From the NCBI GenBank assembly GCA_945888705.1, contig CAMDAQ010000003.1, forward strand, positions 1 through 48,858: a stretch of DNA of 48,858 nucleotides, written 5' to 3'. Origin of the DNA: Singulisphaera sp. GP187. GTDB taxonomy: Bacteria > Planctomycetota > Phycisphaerae > Phycisphaerales > SM1A02. The translations under genes were made by a program, and so were the position numbers. The notes under the pieces are model-generated. The model made no database searches and was not told where the DNA came from. It worked only from the letters and a program-made list of their open reading frames with translations. Shown piece by piece: positions 8,000 through 16,220 of this stretch. Positions within the stretch are counted from its first letter, which is position 1, and the number at the start of each line of letters is the position of its first letter.

Positions 8000-9042
8000 T
8001 GGAGCGCCCCCGCACCAGCGCCGAGGTCGCCGAACTCGTCGGCGGCGAGCTCTGGGGACCGGGCGACGTGACCATCGATGGGCTCGATACGCTCGAGCTG
8101 GCGCAAGCGGACCACCTCACCTTCATCGGCGAGCAGGCGTATGCCGGCCAGTGGGCCACCAGTGCCGCCGGCACAGCGCTCGCCACGCGTGGGCTCACGA
8201 TCGACGGACATGACCCGGCCGTGCGAGCCATCATCTGGGTGAAGGATGCTGACCGTGCGATGGCAGCGGTGCTCGCCGCCTTCGCCCCCGCCGTGCCCGT
8301 GCCGGCGGAAGGCGTGCACCCATCCGCCATCGTCGAGCCCGGCGCGCTGCTCGCCCCGGGATGCCGCATCGGCGCGAACTGCTTCATCGGTCCCGGAGCC
8401 GAGATCGGTGCGGGCGCCGTGCTCCATCATGGCGCACACGTCGCCGCAGGTGCGCGCATCGGTGCGGGCTCGGTCCTGTGGCAGCATGCGGTCGTACGCG
8501 AGCGATGCATCGTCGGCGCGCGATGCTCGGTCGGCGCCAACGCGGTCGTCGGCAGTGATGGCTTCGGGTTCCGTCCGGACGAGCGCGGATCGATCGTGCG
8601 GACGCCGCACATCGGCATCGCCCAGCTCGCCGACGAGGCCGAGATCGGCGCAGGCACCTGCGTCGACCGCGCGAAGTTCGGCGTGACCTTCATCGGGCCG
8701 GGCACGAAGATCGACAACCTCTGCCAGATCGGCCACAACTGCCGGATCGGTAAGGGTTGCGTGATCAGCGGCATGACCGGGCTGGCCGGCAGCGTGATCG
8801 TGGGTGATTGGTGCCAGATCGGCGCGGGTTCGGGCATCGCGGACCATCGCACGATCGGCAACCGCGTCCGCCTGTCCGCGCGCAGCGGCGTGATGCACGA
8901 CATCCCCGATGGCGAGACCTGGGGCGGGCTGCCTGCACAGCCGATGATGGATGCGTTGCGGCAGATTGCCGCCATCCGTACACTCGCACCGATCGCGGGA
9001 CGCCTGAAGCGCCTGGTGGCGGATCCGCCCACGGGTGGCTGA
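7999..9042 (+). CDS. lpxD: UDP-3-O-acylglucosamine N-acyltransferase
   Basis: LpxD adds the N-linked acyl chain to UDP-3-O-acylglucosamine in lipid A synthesis, using acyl-ACP. The 347-residue protein has the uridine-binding N-terminal domain (starting TSAEVAELVGGELWG, about residues 5-105). A left-handed beta-helix of hexapeptide repeats runs from about residue 108 to 290, including the catalytic-histidine block CQIGHNCRIG, and a short C-terminal helix closes the protein. The ATG at 7999 overlaps the preceding stop (TGATG); the GTG given by the ORF track one codon earlier lies inside that stop and is unlikely. The downstream gene starts at or just after its stop. Confidence 0.95.
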   Translation: MERPRTSAEVAELVGGELWGPGDVTIDGLDTLELAQADHLTFIGEQAYAGQWATSAAGTALATRGLTIDGHDPAVRAIIWVKDADRAMAAVLAAFAPAVPVPAEGVHPSAIVEPGALLAPGCRIGANCFIGPGAEIGAGAVLHHGAHVAAGARIGAGSVLWQHAVVRERCIVGARCSVGANAVVGSDGFGFRPDERGSIVRTPHIGIAQLADEAEIGAGTCVDRAKFGVTFIGPGTKIDNLCQIGHNCRIGKGCVISGMTGLAGSVIVGDWCQIGAGSGIADHRTIGNRVRLSARSGVMHDIPDGETWGGLPAQPMMDALRQIAAIRTLAPIAGRLKRLVADPPTGG

Positions 9043-9067
9043 GTCGACCGACGGTCGATTCGCCCCC

Positions 9068-10429
9068 ATGGCACCAGCCCAAGCACCAGCCTCCGCATCC
9101 AAGCCCAAGCCGCGCCAGCACACGCTCGCCGGACCCGTGCGCGTGCGCGGCAAGGGCCTGCTTTCGGGCGTCGATGCCGACCTTGAGATCCTGCCCGCAC
9201 CAGCTGGGCACGGCATCGTCTTCGAGCGCTCCGACCTCGATCCTCCGGTGCGCATTCCCGCGCGCGTCGAGAACGTGGTCGTCCGCCCTCGTCGCACCGT
9301 CATCAAGTCGGGCGATGCCTCGATCGAGACGGTCGAGCACTGCATGAGCGCCTTGGCCGGCTTGCGCGTGGACAACGCGCTCCTGCGCCTGCGCGGACCG
9401 GAGCTGCCCGCGGGCGATGGCAGCGCGCTGCCCTTCGCCGAGCCCATGCTCGCCGCGGGCATCGTCGCCCAGGATGCCGAGCGCATCATCCACAGGCTGC
9501 GGGCTCCCGCACTCTGCGAGGATCCCGACGGCGCGATGATCGCCGCGTTCCCCTCCGACGGCGAACTCATGCGCGTGGTCTTCGACCTCGACTACGGCAA
9601 GAACGCGCACCGCATCGGGCGTCAGGGATGGAGCTTCGACCTGGCCACCGGCGACTACATGCGCGAGGTCGCGCCCTCGCGCACCTTCAGCCTGAAGGAA
9701 GAGGCCGAGGCGCTGCTGGCTGCAGGGCTCTGCACGCACCTGACCCCGCGTGACGTGCTCGTGATCGGCGAGGACGGCCCCATCGACAACGCCTTCCGCT
9801 TCGACAACGAGCCGGTGCGCCACAAGGTGCTCGATGCGATCGGCGATCTCTACCTCATCGGCGCGCCCGTCCAGTGCCGCGTGCTCGCCTCGCGCGCGGG
9901 GCACGGCCTCAACCGGCGCCTGGGCCTGGAGATCGTGCAGCGCATCAAGGCCGCGAACCAGGCCGCGAGCCTGGGAACCGGCCGCGCCATGGATGCACGC
10001 GCGATCAGCCGGCTGCTGCCCCACCGCTATCCGATGCTGCTCGTCGATCGCGTGCTCGAGCTCGATGGCTCGCGGCGTGCGGTCGGCGTGAAGAACGTGA
10101 CGATGAACGAACCGTTCTTCCCCGGCCACTACCCGGGCCAGCCGATCATGCCCGGGGTGCTGATCGTTGAAGCGATGGCGCAGCTCAGCGGCTTGCTGCT
10201 CGCGCAGACGCTCGAACACACCGGCAAGGTGGCCGTGCTGCTCTCGCTCGATGGCGTGAAGCTCCGCCGCCAGGTCTCGCCGGGCGACCAGCTTGTGATG
10301 GAGGCCGAGACGGTGACCGCCAACAGCCGCAGCGCGACCGTGCAGTGCCGCGCCTCGGTGGCGGGCATGACCGCAGCCGTGGCCAAGATCCGCTTCATGA
10401 TGGTCGACGCCGACGCAGAGATCGAGTGA
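9068..10429 (+). CDS. lpxC-fabZ: Bifunctional UDP-3-O-acyl-N-acetylglucosamine deacetylase / 3-hydroxyacyl-ACP dehydratase
   Basis: This is a two-enzyme fusion known from Bacteroidetes and planctomycetes. The LpxC half (about residues 15-290) performs the committed zinc-dependent deacetylation of lipid A synthesis. Its metal ligands are visible as the His of IETVEHCMSAL and the His and Asp of RHKVLDAIGDL. The FabZ half (about residues 300-453) dehydrates 3-hydroxyacyl-ACP, with LLPHRYPMLLVDRV, the catalytic His in FFPGHYPGQPIMPG and the Glu in VEAMAQLSG. Both halves look active. The fusion places both users of 3-hydroxyacyl-ACP under one start codon. I chose the ATG at 9068; a GTG at 9035 overlapping lpxD is also possible and would add 11 residues. 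Confidence 0.93.
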   Translation: MAPAQAPASASKPKPRQHTLAGPVRVRGKGLLSGVDADLEILPAPAGHGIVFERSDLDPPVRIPARVENVVVRPRRTVIKSGDASIETVEHCMSALAGLRVDNALLRLRGPELPAGDGSALPFAEPMLAAGIVAQDAERIIHRLRAPALCEDPDGAMIAAFPSDGELMRVVFDLDYGKNAHRIGRQGWSFDLATGDYMREVAPSRTFSLKEEAEALLAAGLCTHLTPRDVLVIGEDGPIDNAFRFDNEPVRHKVLDAIGDLYLIGAPVQCRVLASRAGHGLNRRLGLEIVQRIKAANQAASLGTGRAMDARAISRLLPHRYPMLLVDRVLELDGSRRAVGVKNVTMNEPFFPGHYPGQPIMPGVLIVEAMAQLSGLLLAQTLEHTGKVAVLLSLDGVKLRRQVSPGDQLVMEAETVTANSRSATVQCRASVAGMTAAVAKIRFMMVDADAEIE

Positions 10430-10446
10430 ACGAGCCGGGACACGCC

Positions 10447-11271
10447 ATGCCAAGCATCCATCCAACCGCGATCATCGATCCCTCGGCCGACATCGCGCAG
10501 AGCGCGCAGATCGGCGCGTACTGCGTGGTCGGCGCCCGCGCCCGCATCGGCGAGGACTGCGTGCTCCGACCGCATTCACAGGTCGGTTCGCTCACCGAGC
10601 TTGGCCGCTGCAACGAGCTGCACGCGTACTCGGTCGTCGGCGGCGATCCGCAGGACCTGAAGTTCCGCGGCGAACCCACCTGGCTCGTGATGGGCGACTA
10701 CAACCAGGTGCGCGAGCACGTGACGATCCACCGTGGCACCGGCAACGGCGGCGGCTACACGCGCGTGGGCAACCACAACCTGTTCATGGTCAACGTGCAC
10801 ATCGCGCACGACTGCGTCATCGGCAACCACACGATCATGGCCAACAACGTCATGCTCGCGGGCCATGTGTACGTCGAGGACCACGCGAACCTCGGCGGCG
10901 CGGTGGGCATCCACCACTTCGCGCGCGTGGGCTACTGCAGCTTCGTCGGCGCCATGGCGCGCGTGCCCAAGGACGTGCCGCCGTTCATGCTCGTCGAGGG
11001 CAGTCCCAGCAGCGTGCGCAGCTTCAACCAGATCGGCATGAGCCGGCTGGGCCTTCCCGAAGAGGAGATCGAGGCCGCCAAGGAGGCGTACAAGAAGCTC
11101 TTCCGGCTCAAGGGTGGCTCGATCGTGGCCAAGGCGCAGGCGCTGCGCCAGCAGTTCCCGGGCTCGAAGGTGATCGCACGGATCTGCGACGCCGTGGCCC
11201 AGGCCGGGGATGGCGTCTACGGTCGCGCCATGGAATCCAAGCGCGGCGACGACAAGCGCGCACGTCGCTGA
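10447..11271 (+). CDS. lpxA: Acyl-ACP:UDP-N-acetylglucosamine O-acyltransferase
   Basis: LpxA catalyses the first step of lipid A synthesis, adding a 3-hydroxyacyl chain to UDP-GlcNAc. The 274-residue length is normal. From the start, IHPTAIIDPSADIAQSAQIG begins a left-handed beta-helix of hexapeptide repeats (to about residue 185), with the GDPQDLKF block, REHVTIHRGT and the catalytic-histidine block VHIAHDCVIGN. A helical C-terminal domain follows (LPEEEIEAAKEAYKKLFR). The ORF track start at 10345 lies inside lpxC-fabZ; I take the ATG at 10447, 17 bases after that stop. LpxA, LpxD and LpxC being adjacent points to joint control of lipid A flux; lpxB and later enzymes are not in the window. 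Confidence 0.95.
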   Translation: MPSIHPTAIIDPSADIAQSAQIGAYCVVGARARIGEDCVLRPHSQVGSLTELGRCNELHAYSVVGGDPQDLKFRGEPTWLVMGDYNQVREHVTIHRGTGNGGGYTRVGNHNLFMVNVHIAHDCVIGNHTIMANNVMLAGHVYVEDHANLGGAVGIHHFARVGYCSFVGAMARVPKDVPPFMLVEGSPSSVRSFNQIGMSRLGLPEEEIEAAKEAYKKLFRLKGGSIVAKAQALRQQFPGSKVIARICDAVAQAGDGVYGRAMESKRGDDKRARR

Positions 11272-11300
11272 ATCGGCTTCCGGCCCTGCTCCGGCACGGC

Positions 11301-11306
11301 TAGACT
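11301..11306 (+). promoter_or_regulatory. -10 box (TAGACT) before the unknown gene after lpxA
   Basis: TAGACT is followed by 9 bases and the ATG at 11316. It suggests that the gene after lpxA can be transcribed separately from the lipid A cluster. Confidence 0.4.
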
Positions 11307-11315
11307 GGGGGTCCG

Positions 11316-12014
11316 ATGTCCACGAACGTCAAGGCAATCCGCGTCGATGAACTGATGCAGAAGGCGATGCAGAGCCTGAAGGCGGCCAAGTGGTTCGACG
11401 CCGAGCAGCTCGCCGTGCGTGCCCTGCAATTCGCGCATGGCGATGCCGACTTCGAGCGCATGGCGCTCATTGTGCCGGCCCTGCAGGAGGCGCGTCGCCA
11501 GCGCTTCCAGCTCGCGCTCGATGCAGCGAAGAAGACGGTCAAGGTCCTCGACGGCGAACTCGGCGAGGAGCCGGTGCTTGCCCCGGGTGCGTACCTGCTC
11601 CAGCCGCCGCTCGTGGGCGCCGATGCCCGGCGCGCGCGCCTGGCAAGCCTGGCCCGCAACAACGCCGTGGCCATCCTCTGCCGCGAACCAACGAACGCCA
11701 TGGGCCTGGTCCCCATCGTGGCGATCGGCGGCGTCACCGTGCGCACGCGCATCAAGGGCTGGGGCAAGGCCACCAAGGTCGACTTCCAGTGGTTCGTCGA
11801 GGCGATCGAGCAGCTTGGTGACAGCGCGATCGAGTCGCTCGATACCGGCCAGGATCCCGATCGCCAGGTCGATGACCTGATGAATGTCCTCGACTCGGTG
11901 CCCGAACACGAAAAGCTCCATCAGACGCTGGTGGCCTGCTGCAAGCTCGCGGCCAAGAGCATGCGCGACCGCCCTGCCACGCTGCCTGACCTCGACGAGT
12001 CCGTCGACGAGTGA
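11316..12014 (+). CDS. Conserved-looking hypothetical protein (TPR-like N-terminus)
   Basis: I do not recognise a named family for this 232-residue protein. The N-terminal ~75 residues (VDELMQKAMQSLKAAKWFDA...) are helical and read like one or two TPR-type hairpins. The middle (about residues 85-165) contains AYLLQPPLVGADARRAR and NNAVAILCREPTNAMGLVPIVAIGGVTVRTRI, looking like a compact beta domain, and the C-terminus is acidic. No signal peptide or membrane segment is visible, so it is likely cytoplasmic. It follows lpxA at 44 bases on the same strand, but a TAGACT box 9 bases before its ATG suggests its own promoter. Codon use matches its neighbours, so I regard it as a real gene of unknown function. 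Confidence 0.6.
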   Translation: MSTNVKAIRVDELMQKAMQSLKAAKWFDAEQLAVRALQFAHGDADFERMALIVPALQEARRQRFQLALDAAKKTVKVLDGELGEEPVLAPGAYLLQPPLVGADARRARLASLARNNAVAILCREPTNAMGLVPIVAIGGVTVRTRIKGWGKATKVDFQWFVEAIEQLGDSAIESLDTGQDPDRQVDDLMNVLDSVPEHEKLHQTLVACCKLAAKSMRDRPATLPDLDESVDE

Positions 12015-12036
12015 TCCCCATACTGCGCGCGGCGGC

Positions 12037-12042
12037 TAGCCT
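12037..12042 (+). promoter_or_regulatory. -10 box (TAGCCT) of the M24 peptidase gene
   Basis: TAGCCT is followed by 6 bases and the ATG at 12049, one of the clearest near-leaderless arrangements in the window. Confidence 0.45.
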
Positions 12043-12048
12043 GCCAGC

Positions 12049-13206
12049 ATGCGCTCCGTCCACGTCCTTGCCGGCATTCCCAGCCTGAACAACGCGCTCT
12101 ACTGGCGCATCCGGTTCCTGGTGGGCGATCCGACCGCGCTCGTCATCGTGCACGATGGCGGCCGCGCCGAGAGCACGCTCATCATCCGTGACATCGAGAT
12201 GGAGCGTGCGCGCAAGCACGCGCGCGCGGATCGCGTGAGCTGCCCCGCCGACTGGACCCCCGCGGGCGGGCTGAGCGGCGACCGCGAGACGGCGACCGCA
12301 CAGGCCCTGGCCGAGTGCGTGCGCCGCATGGGCGCGACGGCCGTGACCTGCGACCGGTCCTTCCCAGCGATCTACGCGCACGAACTGGCACGCGCCGGCA
12401 TCACCTGCACGTGCGATCCCACGCTGGGCGTGAAGGAGCGGCGCAGCAAGGACCCACAGGAGATCGAGTGGATCGCCGCGGCGCAGCAGGCGACCGAGTC
12501 CGCGATGGAGCTGGCGTGCTCGATGATCGCTCGCGCGCGCGCCGGCGCCGATGGCGTGCTCACGCATGACGGAGCGCCGCTGACCGCCGAGCGCGTGAAG
12601 CGCGAGATCGACGTGCACTTGCTTGGGCTGGGCTACGAGAATCCCGAGCCGATCGTGGCGCCGGGTCCGATCGGAGCCGATTGCCACGACCACGGGCATG
12701 GCCTGATCCGCACCGGCGAGCCGGTGATCGTGGACATCTTTCCGCGCAGCCGCAGCACCCGCTACAACGGCGACTGCACACGCACCGTCGTGCATGGCGC
12801 CGTGCAGCCGGAGGTGGTCCGCATGCACGCCGCGGTCGTGGCGGCGAAGGCTGCGGCGACCGTAGCCACGCGCGCCGGCGTCACGGGCGATGCGGTGCAC
12901 GCCGCCACCATCGCGGCTCTAGCCGCGCACGGCTACCCCTGGCACGCGGGCGGTCCGCCCAAGGATGCGCGCGCCGACTGGTGCGGCCTGGTGCATGGCA
13001 CGGGCCACGGACTGGGCTTGGAGGTGCACGAACCACCGCTGCTGGCGCCACTGGGACCCGAGCTCGTCGTGGGTGATGTGCTCACGATCGAGCCGGGGCT
13101 GTACCAAGCCGGCCTGGGCGGCATCCGGGTCGAGGACATGGTCGTGGTCGAGGCCGCCGGCTGCCGCAACCTGAATCGCCTGCACGAAGGGCTCGACTGG
13201 CGCTGA
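12049..13206 (+). CDS. M24-family metallopeptidase (Xaa-Pro aminopeptidase-like)
   Basis: The 385-residue protein has a creatinase-type N-terminal domain (about residues 1-130) and a C-terminal pita-bread domain (about 140-385) of the M24 family, which cleaves N-terminal residues, often before proline. All five expected metal ligands are visible: Asp in VIVDIFPRS, Asp in YNGDCTRT, His in GTGHGLGLEVHE, Glu in TIEPGLY and Glu in IRVEDMVVV. The enzyme is therefore probably active. No signal peptide is seen. It is a single gene between the lipid A cluster and ettA (opposite strand). Xaa-Pro aminopeptidase, prolidase or a non-peptidase relative cannot be told apart by reading. Confidence 0.85.
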   Translation: MRSVHVLAGIPSLNNALYWRIRFLVGDPTALVIVHDGGRAESTLIIRDIEMERARKHARADRVSCPADWTPAGGLSGDRETATAQALAECVRRMGATAVTCDRSFPAIYAHELARAGITCTCDPTLGVKERRSKDPQEIEWIAAAQQATESAMELACSMIARARAGADGVLTHDGAPLTAERVKREIDVHLLGLGYENPEPIVAPGPIGADCHDHGHGLIRTGEPVIVDIFPRSRSTRYNGDCTRTVVHGAVQPEVVRMHAAVVAAKAAATVATRAGVTGDAVHAATIAALAAHGYPWHAGGPPKDARADWCGLVHGTGHGLGLEVHEPPLLAPLGPELVVGDVLTIEPGLYQAGLGGIRVEDMVVVEAAGCRNLNRLHEGLDWR

Positions 13207-13284
13207 GCGGCGCAGGACGCCCACGCCCACAGGCGCGGTCCGTGAATGTGGCGACGCGGACCGCGCCCCACGACTCCAGCGCGA

Positions 13285-14988
13285 TCAGTGCGTGAGCCGG
13301 CGGTACTTCACGCCCGCGCCCACGGCATCCTCGCCCAGGCGGCGGCGGCGGTCATCCTCGTACTCGGTGAAGTTGCCGGGGAAGAACGAGACCTTGCCAT
13401 CGCCCTCGAACGAAAGGATGTGCGTGGCGACGCGGTCGAGGAACCACCGATCGTGGCTGATCACGACCGCGGTGCCGGCGAAGTTCTCGATCGCCTCCTC
13501 GAGCGCGCGCATGGTGTTCACGTCGAGGTCGTTGGTCGGTTCGTCGAAGAGGATCACGTTGGCGCCCTGCTTGAGCATGCGCGCCAGGTGCACGCGATTG
13601 CGCTCGCCGCCGGAGAGCACATCGACGCTCTTGGACTGGTCGGTGCCGGTGAAGCCGAAGCGCGCCACGTAGGCGCGGCTGTTCACGGTGACCGGACCGA
13701 GCTTGAGCTCGTGGTCGCCATCGGTGATCGCGTCGAAGATGCTCGCGCCCTGCGGGATCGAGTCGCGCAGCTGCTCGACGTAGCCCGGCACCACCGTGCT
13801 GCCCGCCTCGAGCGTGCCGCCATCGGGCCGCTCGGTGCCGATGAACATTCGGAAGAGCGTGGTCTTGCCGGCACCGTTGGGGCCGATGATGCCCACGACC
13901 GCGCCGGCCGGGATCTCGAAGTCGACCGCATCGAGCAGCGTGCGGCCGCCGATGGCCTTGGTGAGCCCGGTGGCCTTGTAGACGACCTGGCCCAGGCGCG
14001 GCCCGGGCGGGATGAAGATCTCGATCTCGGCGGCTGTTCGGCGCGACTGGTCGTCGCCGAGCATGCGCTCGTAGTTGGCCATGCGCGCCTTGCTCTTGGA
14101 CTGGCGGCCCTTGGGGTTCTGGCGGATCCAGTCGAGCTCGCGCTGCAGCGTCTTCTGCCGCACGCTGGCCTGCTTCTCCTCGGTGGCGAGGCGCTTGGCT
14201 TTTTGGTCGAGCCAGCCTGAGTAGTTGCCTTCATGGGGAATGCCCTGCCCGCGGTCGAGCTCGAGGATCCAGCCCGCGACGTTGTCGAGGAAGTAGCGAT
14301 CGTGCGTGACCGCGATGACCGTGCCCTCGTAGCGGGCCAGGTGCTGCTCGAGCCAGCCCACGCTCTCGGCATCGAGGTGGTTGGTGGGTTCGTCGAGCAG
14401 CAGCACGTCGGGCTTCTGCAGGAGCAGGCGCGTGAGCGCGACGCGGCGGCGCTCACCACCCGAGACCTGATCGAGCGGCTGGTCCGCAGGCGGGCAGCGC
14501 AGGGCTTCCATCGCCATCTCGAGCTGGTTGTCGATCGTCCAGGCGTCGAGCTGGTCCAGGCGCTCCTGCACCTCGGCCTGCCGGTTCATGAGCTTGTCCA
14601 TCTCGTCGGGCTTCAGGTCCTCGCCGAAGCGCGCGTTGATGCGGTCGAACTCCTCGAGCAGGTCGAAGACATGCTTGGCGCCCTCGCGCACGACCTCGAT
14701 GACGGTGCGACTCTCGTTGGCGAGCGGCTCCTGCTCGAGGTAGCCGACCGAGTAGCCCTGCGCGCGCTCGACCTTGCCCTCGAACTCCTTGTCGAGCCCG
14801 GCCATGATGCGCAGCAGCGTGCTCTTGCCGCTGCCGTTCAGGCCCAGCACGCCGATCTTCGCGCCGTAGTAGTACGAGAGCGAGATGTCCTTGAGGATGG
14901 GCTTCTTCTCCACGGTCTTGGAGATCCCAAGCATGGAGCAGATGATGCGGGTGGTGCCCTTCGTGGTGTTGACGGCGTCCTTGGCCAT
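13285..14988 (-). CDS. ettA: Energy-dependent translational throttle protein EttA (ABC-F ATPase)
   Basis: EttA is an ABC-F protein that binds the ribosomal E site and tunes entry into elongation according to the ADP/ATP ratio. The 567-residue protein has two ABC domains and no membrane segments. The first contains Walker A GLNGSGKST (about residue 50), signature VSGGERRRV and Walker B LLLDEPTNHLD. The second contains GPNGAGKTT, LSGGERNRVHLARML and LFDEPTNDLD. The arm region (YEGTVIAVTHDRYFLDN, then GIPHEGNYSGWLDQK) and the end region (GDGKVSFFPGNFTEYEDD) match EttA and distinguish it from Uup or YheS. A TACAGT box lies 9 bases before the ATG on the minus strand. Confidence 0.95.
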   Translation of the reverse strand: MAKDAVNTTKGTTRIICSMLGISKTVEKKPILKDISLSYYYGAKIGVLGLNGSGKSTLLRIMAGLDKEFEGKVERAQGYSVGYLEQEPLANESRTVIEVVREGAKHVFDLLEEFDRINARFGEDLKPDEMDKLMNRQAEVQERLDQLDAWTIDNQLEMAMEALRCPPADQPLDQVSGGERRRVALTRLLLQKPDVLLLDEPTNHLDAESVGWLEQHLARYEGTVIAVTHDRYFLDNVAGWILELDRGQGIPHEGNYSGWLDQKAKRLATEEKQASVRQKTLQRELDWIRQNPKGRQSKSKARMANYERMLGDDQSRRTAAEIEIFIPPGPRLGQVVYKATGLTKAIGGRTLLDAVDFEIPAGAVVGIIGPNGAGKTTLFRMFIGTERPDGGTLEAGSTVVPGYVEQLRDSIPQGASIFDAITDGDHELKLGPVTVNSRAYVARFGFTGTDQSKSVDVLSGGERNRVHLARMLKQGANVILFDEPTNDLDVNTMRALEEAIENFAGTAVVISHDRWFLDRVATHILSFEGDGKVSFFPGNFTEYEDDRRRRLGEDAVGAGVKYRRLTH

Positions 14989-14997
14989 GGGACGCGG

Positions 14998-15003
14998 ACT
15001 GTA
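14998..15003 (-). promoter_or_regulatory. -10 box (TACAGT) of ettA
   Basis: On the minus strand TACAGT is followed by 9 bases and the ettA ATG at 14988. Confidence 0.4.
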
Positions 15004-15074
15004 CTGCGGGGGTGGTGGGAATCGGCACGAGTTGCCGCGGGATTCGGGTGCTGGGTGACGTAGACTGCACGGGC

Positions 15075-15284
15075 ATGGAGCGACCCACGACGGACCGACG
15101 ACATTGGCCTGTCACCATCAGGCCGCTGCACGATCCCGCGGCAGACGCGCGCGACCGCGCGTACTGGATGAGTCGCACCCCGGAAGAGCGGCTCGCAGCC
15201 GCCGATCTCTTGAGGCTTCAACATGACGGCCCACCATCCCGATTGGCGCGAGTGGCTCGAGTCATTGAACGCGGCTGGCGCTGA
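15075..15284 (+). CDS. Small protein paired with a broken nucleotidyltransferase
   Basis: The 69-residue protein has a central helix YWMSRTPEERLAAADLLR and ends RLARVARVIERGWR. Short proteins of this shape commonly precede small nucleotidyltransferase genes of the AbiEii/MNT kind, where the pair behaves like a toxin-antitoxin or defence module. That function is inferred from context. Here the downstream nucleotidyltransferase has lost its catalytic core, so this protein may be an orphan. Its end overlaps the start of that pseudogene by 62 bases in another frame. A TAGACT box lies 8 bases before the ATG, arguing that it is still transcribed. It marks the left side of the accessory region. Confidence 0.5.
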   Translation: MERPTTDRRHWPVTIRPLHDPAADARDRAYWMSRTPEERLAAADLLRLQHDGPPSRLARVARVIERGWR

Positions 15285-15468
15285 GTACGTCGTGGTGGGC
15301 GGCGTGGCGCTGGCCGAGGTCGACGAGCGCGCGGTGTCGGGCATGTATGGCGGTGTACCAACGCGATTCATCGCTCGTGAGGATCTGATCCGCAACAATC
15401 GCGCTACCGGCCGCCCTCGAGACCTTGCGGATGTTGCGGAGCTTGATGACGGGTCTGAATCGGCTTGA
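15223..15468 (+). pseudogene. Nucleotidyltransferase (AbiEii-like) with internal deletion
   Basis: The 81-codon frame joins two recognisable ends of a small nucleotidyltransferase. The N-terminus WREWLESLNAAGAEYVVVGGVAL matches the family opening, and the C-terminus VPTRFIAREDLIRNNRATGRPRDLADVAEL matches its end. Relatives run to roughly 150 residues or more and carry an Asp-x-Asp catalytic strand between these blocks. That part is missing here with the frame kept, giving the odd join VALAEVDERAV. I infer an in-frame deletion of about 70 codons. The product could not bind metal-nucleotide as usual and is probably inactive. It overlaps the preceding partner gene by 62 bases. Confidence 0.6.
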
Positions 15469-15555
15469 AGCGATCGTTGGCTGCTGCAACGTGCCGGGGC
15501 GCGGGAATCGAGCCATCTGCGCGGAACCCGCACGGATGGCGTTCGTACCACGAGC

Positions 15556-15819
15556 ATGGAACGATCGACCATGATGCGCGTGCTGCGTCGGGTTGCCGTG
15601 CTCGTTGGGGGCGGTGCGCTGCTGACGATCGGTGTCGCCATGATCGTGCTACCGGGGCCGGCCGTGGTGGTCATTCCCGCCGCCATTGGGGTGCTGGCGA
15701 TTGAGTTCGAATGGGCGCGGCGATGGCTGCGCTCGATCCGCGCGGGCGCTGCGCGGGCAACGAGCGCGCTCCGTGGGCACCGGGGCCGTGGGGCAGCAGA
15801 CATCGAGGAAGCGCGCTGA
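15556..15819 (+). CDS. Small PGPGW-type transmembrane protein
   Basis: The 87-residue protein has two adjoining hydrophobic segments (about residues 13-31 and 33-47) around the motif IVLPGPAVVVIPAAIGVLAIEFEWARRW. This matches the PGPGW group of small putative transmembrane proteins: the loop motif is LPGPA, and the FEWARRWLR block follows. The C-terminus is basic and soluble. The function of the group is unknown. It lies between the broken nucleotidyltransferase and the initiator tRNA, all on the plus strand. The ATG at 15556 is used; an internal ATG at 15571 (MMRVLRR) is an alternative. Confidence 0.65.
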   Translation: MERSTMMRVLRRVAVLVGGGALLTIGVAMIVLPGPAVVVIPAAIGVLAIEFEWARRWLRSIRAGAARATSALRGHRGRGAADIEEAR

Positions 15820-15891
15820 TCGCAGCGGGATCGCTTCGTCGACGGTGGCATTGACGGCGAGCGCAATGGTGACTATGCTCTCGATCCGCAT

Positions 15892-15963
<72 letters not shown>

Positions 15964-15965
<2 letters not shown>

Positions 15966-16220
15966 CTTCAAGAGGCGACCGCGAAAGCGGCTCGCCGAAC
16001 GGTTCAGAGTGAACGCCCTGGCCTCACGGCCGGGGCGTTCGCGTTTGGCGGCGTGCGTACGCCGTTTTGCGACAAGGGGTTGCGTGCGCGGAGGTCTCTC
16101 GCGGTGGGCCAGCGGAGTGGCGTGGCGGAGTGCCTAGCCGACGCTCGCGGAGGTCTCGCCGGGTTGTCTCTCGGGGCATCGAGAGACGTTTCCACGGTCG
16201 GGTGTCTCTGGTTAACGCTC
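15964..16220 (+). repeat. Island repeat R1 (left-most copy, abutting the tRNA)
   Basis: This is the first copy of the long repeat. It starts at the tRNA 3' end (TACTTCAAGAGGCGACC) and includes a small GAAA-loop hairpin (CCGC-GAAA-GCGG), the terminator hairpin, TTTTGCGACAAGGGGTTGCG, and the paired GTCTCTCG/CGAGAGAC arms. It can be followed to about TGTCTCTGGTTAACG and then diverges from copies R2 and R3, so the right third of the repeat is missing here. It is best read as non-coding; ORFs in the track across it cross the terminator. Confidence 0.85.
16011..16046 (+). terminator. Terminator of tRNA-fMet
   Basis: A 13-bp stem (GAACGCCCTGGCC, loop TCAC, GGCCGGGGCGTTC, one G-T pair) is followed by GCGTTT. 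It lies about 45 bases after the tRNA and belongs to the recurrent hairpin family with TTCGYGTTT-like tails. Confidence 0.75.

Noticed and set aside
7774-10465. Long minus-strand ORFs (598 and 566 residues) across lpxD, lpxC-fabZ and lpxA
   Set aside because: Low-complexity His/Asp/Arg/Ala-rich translations typical of antisense frames in GC-rich genes.
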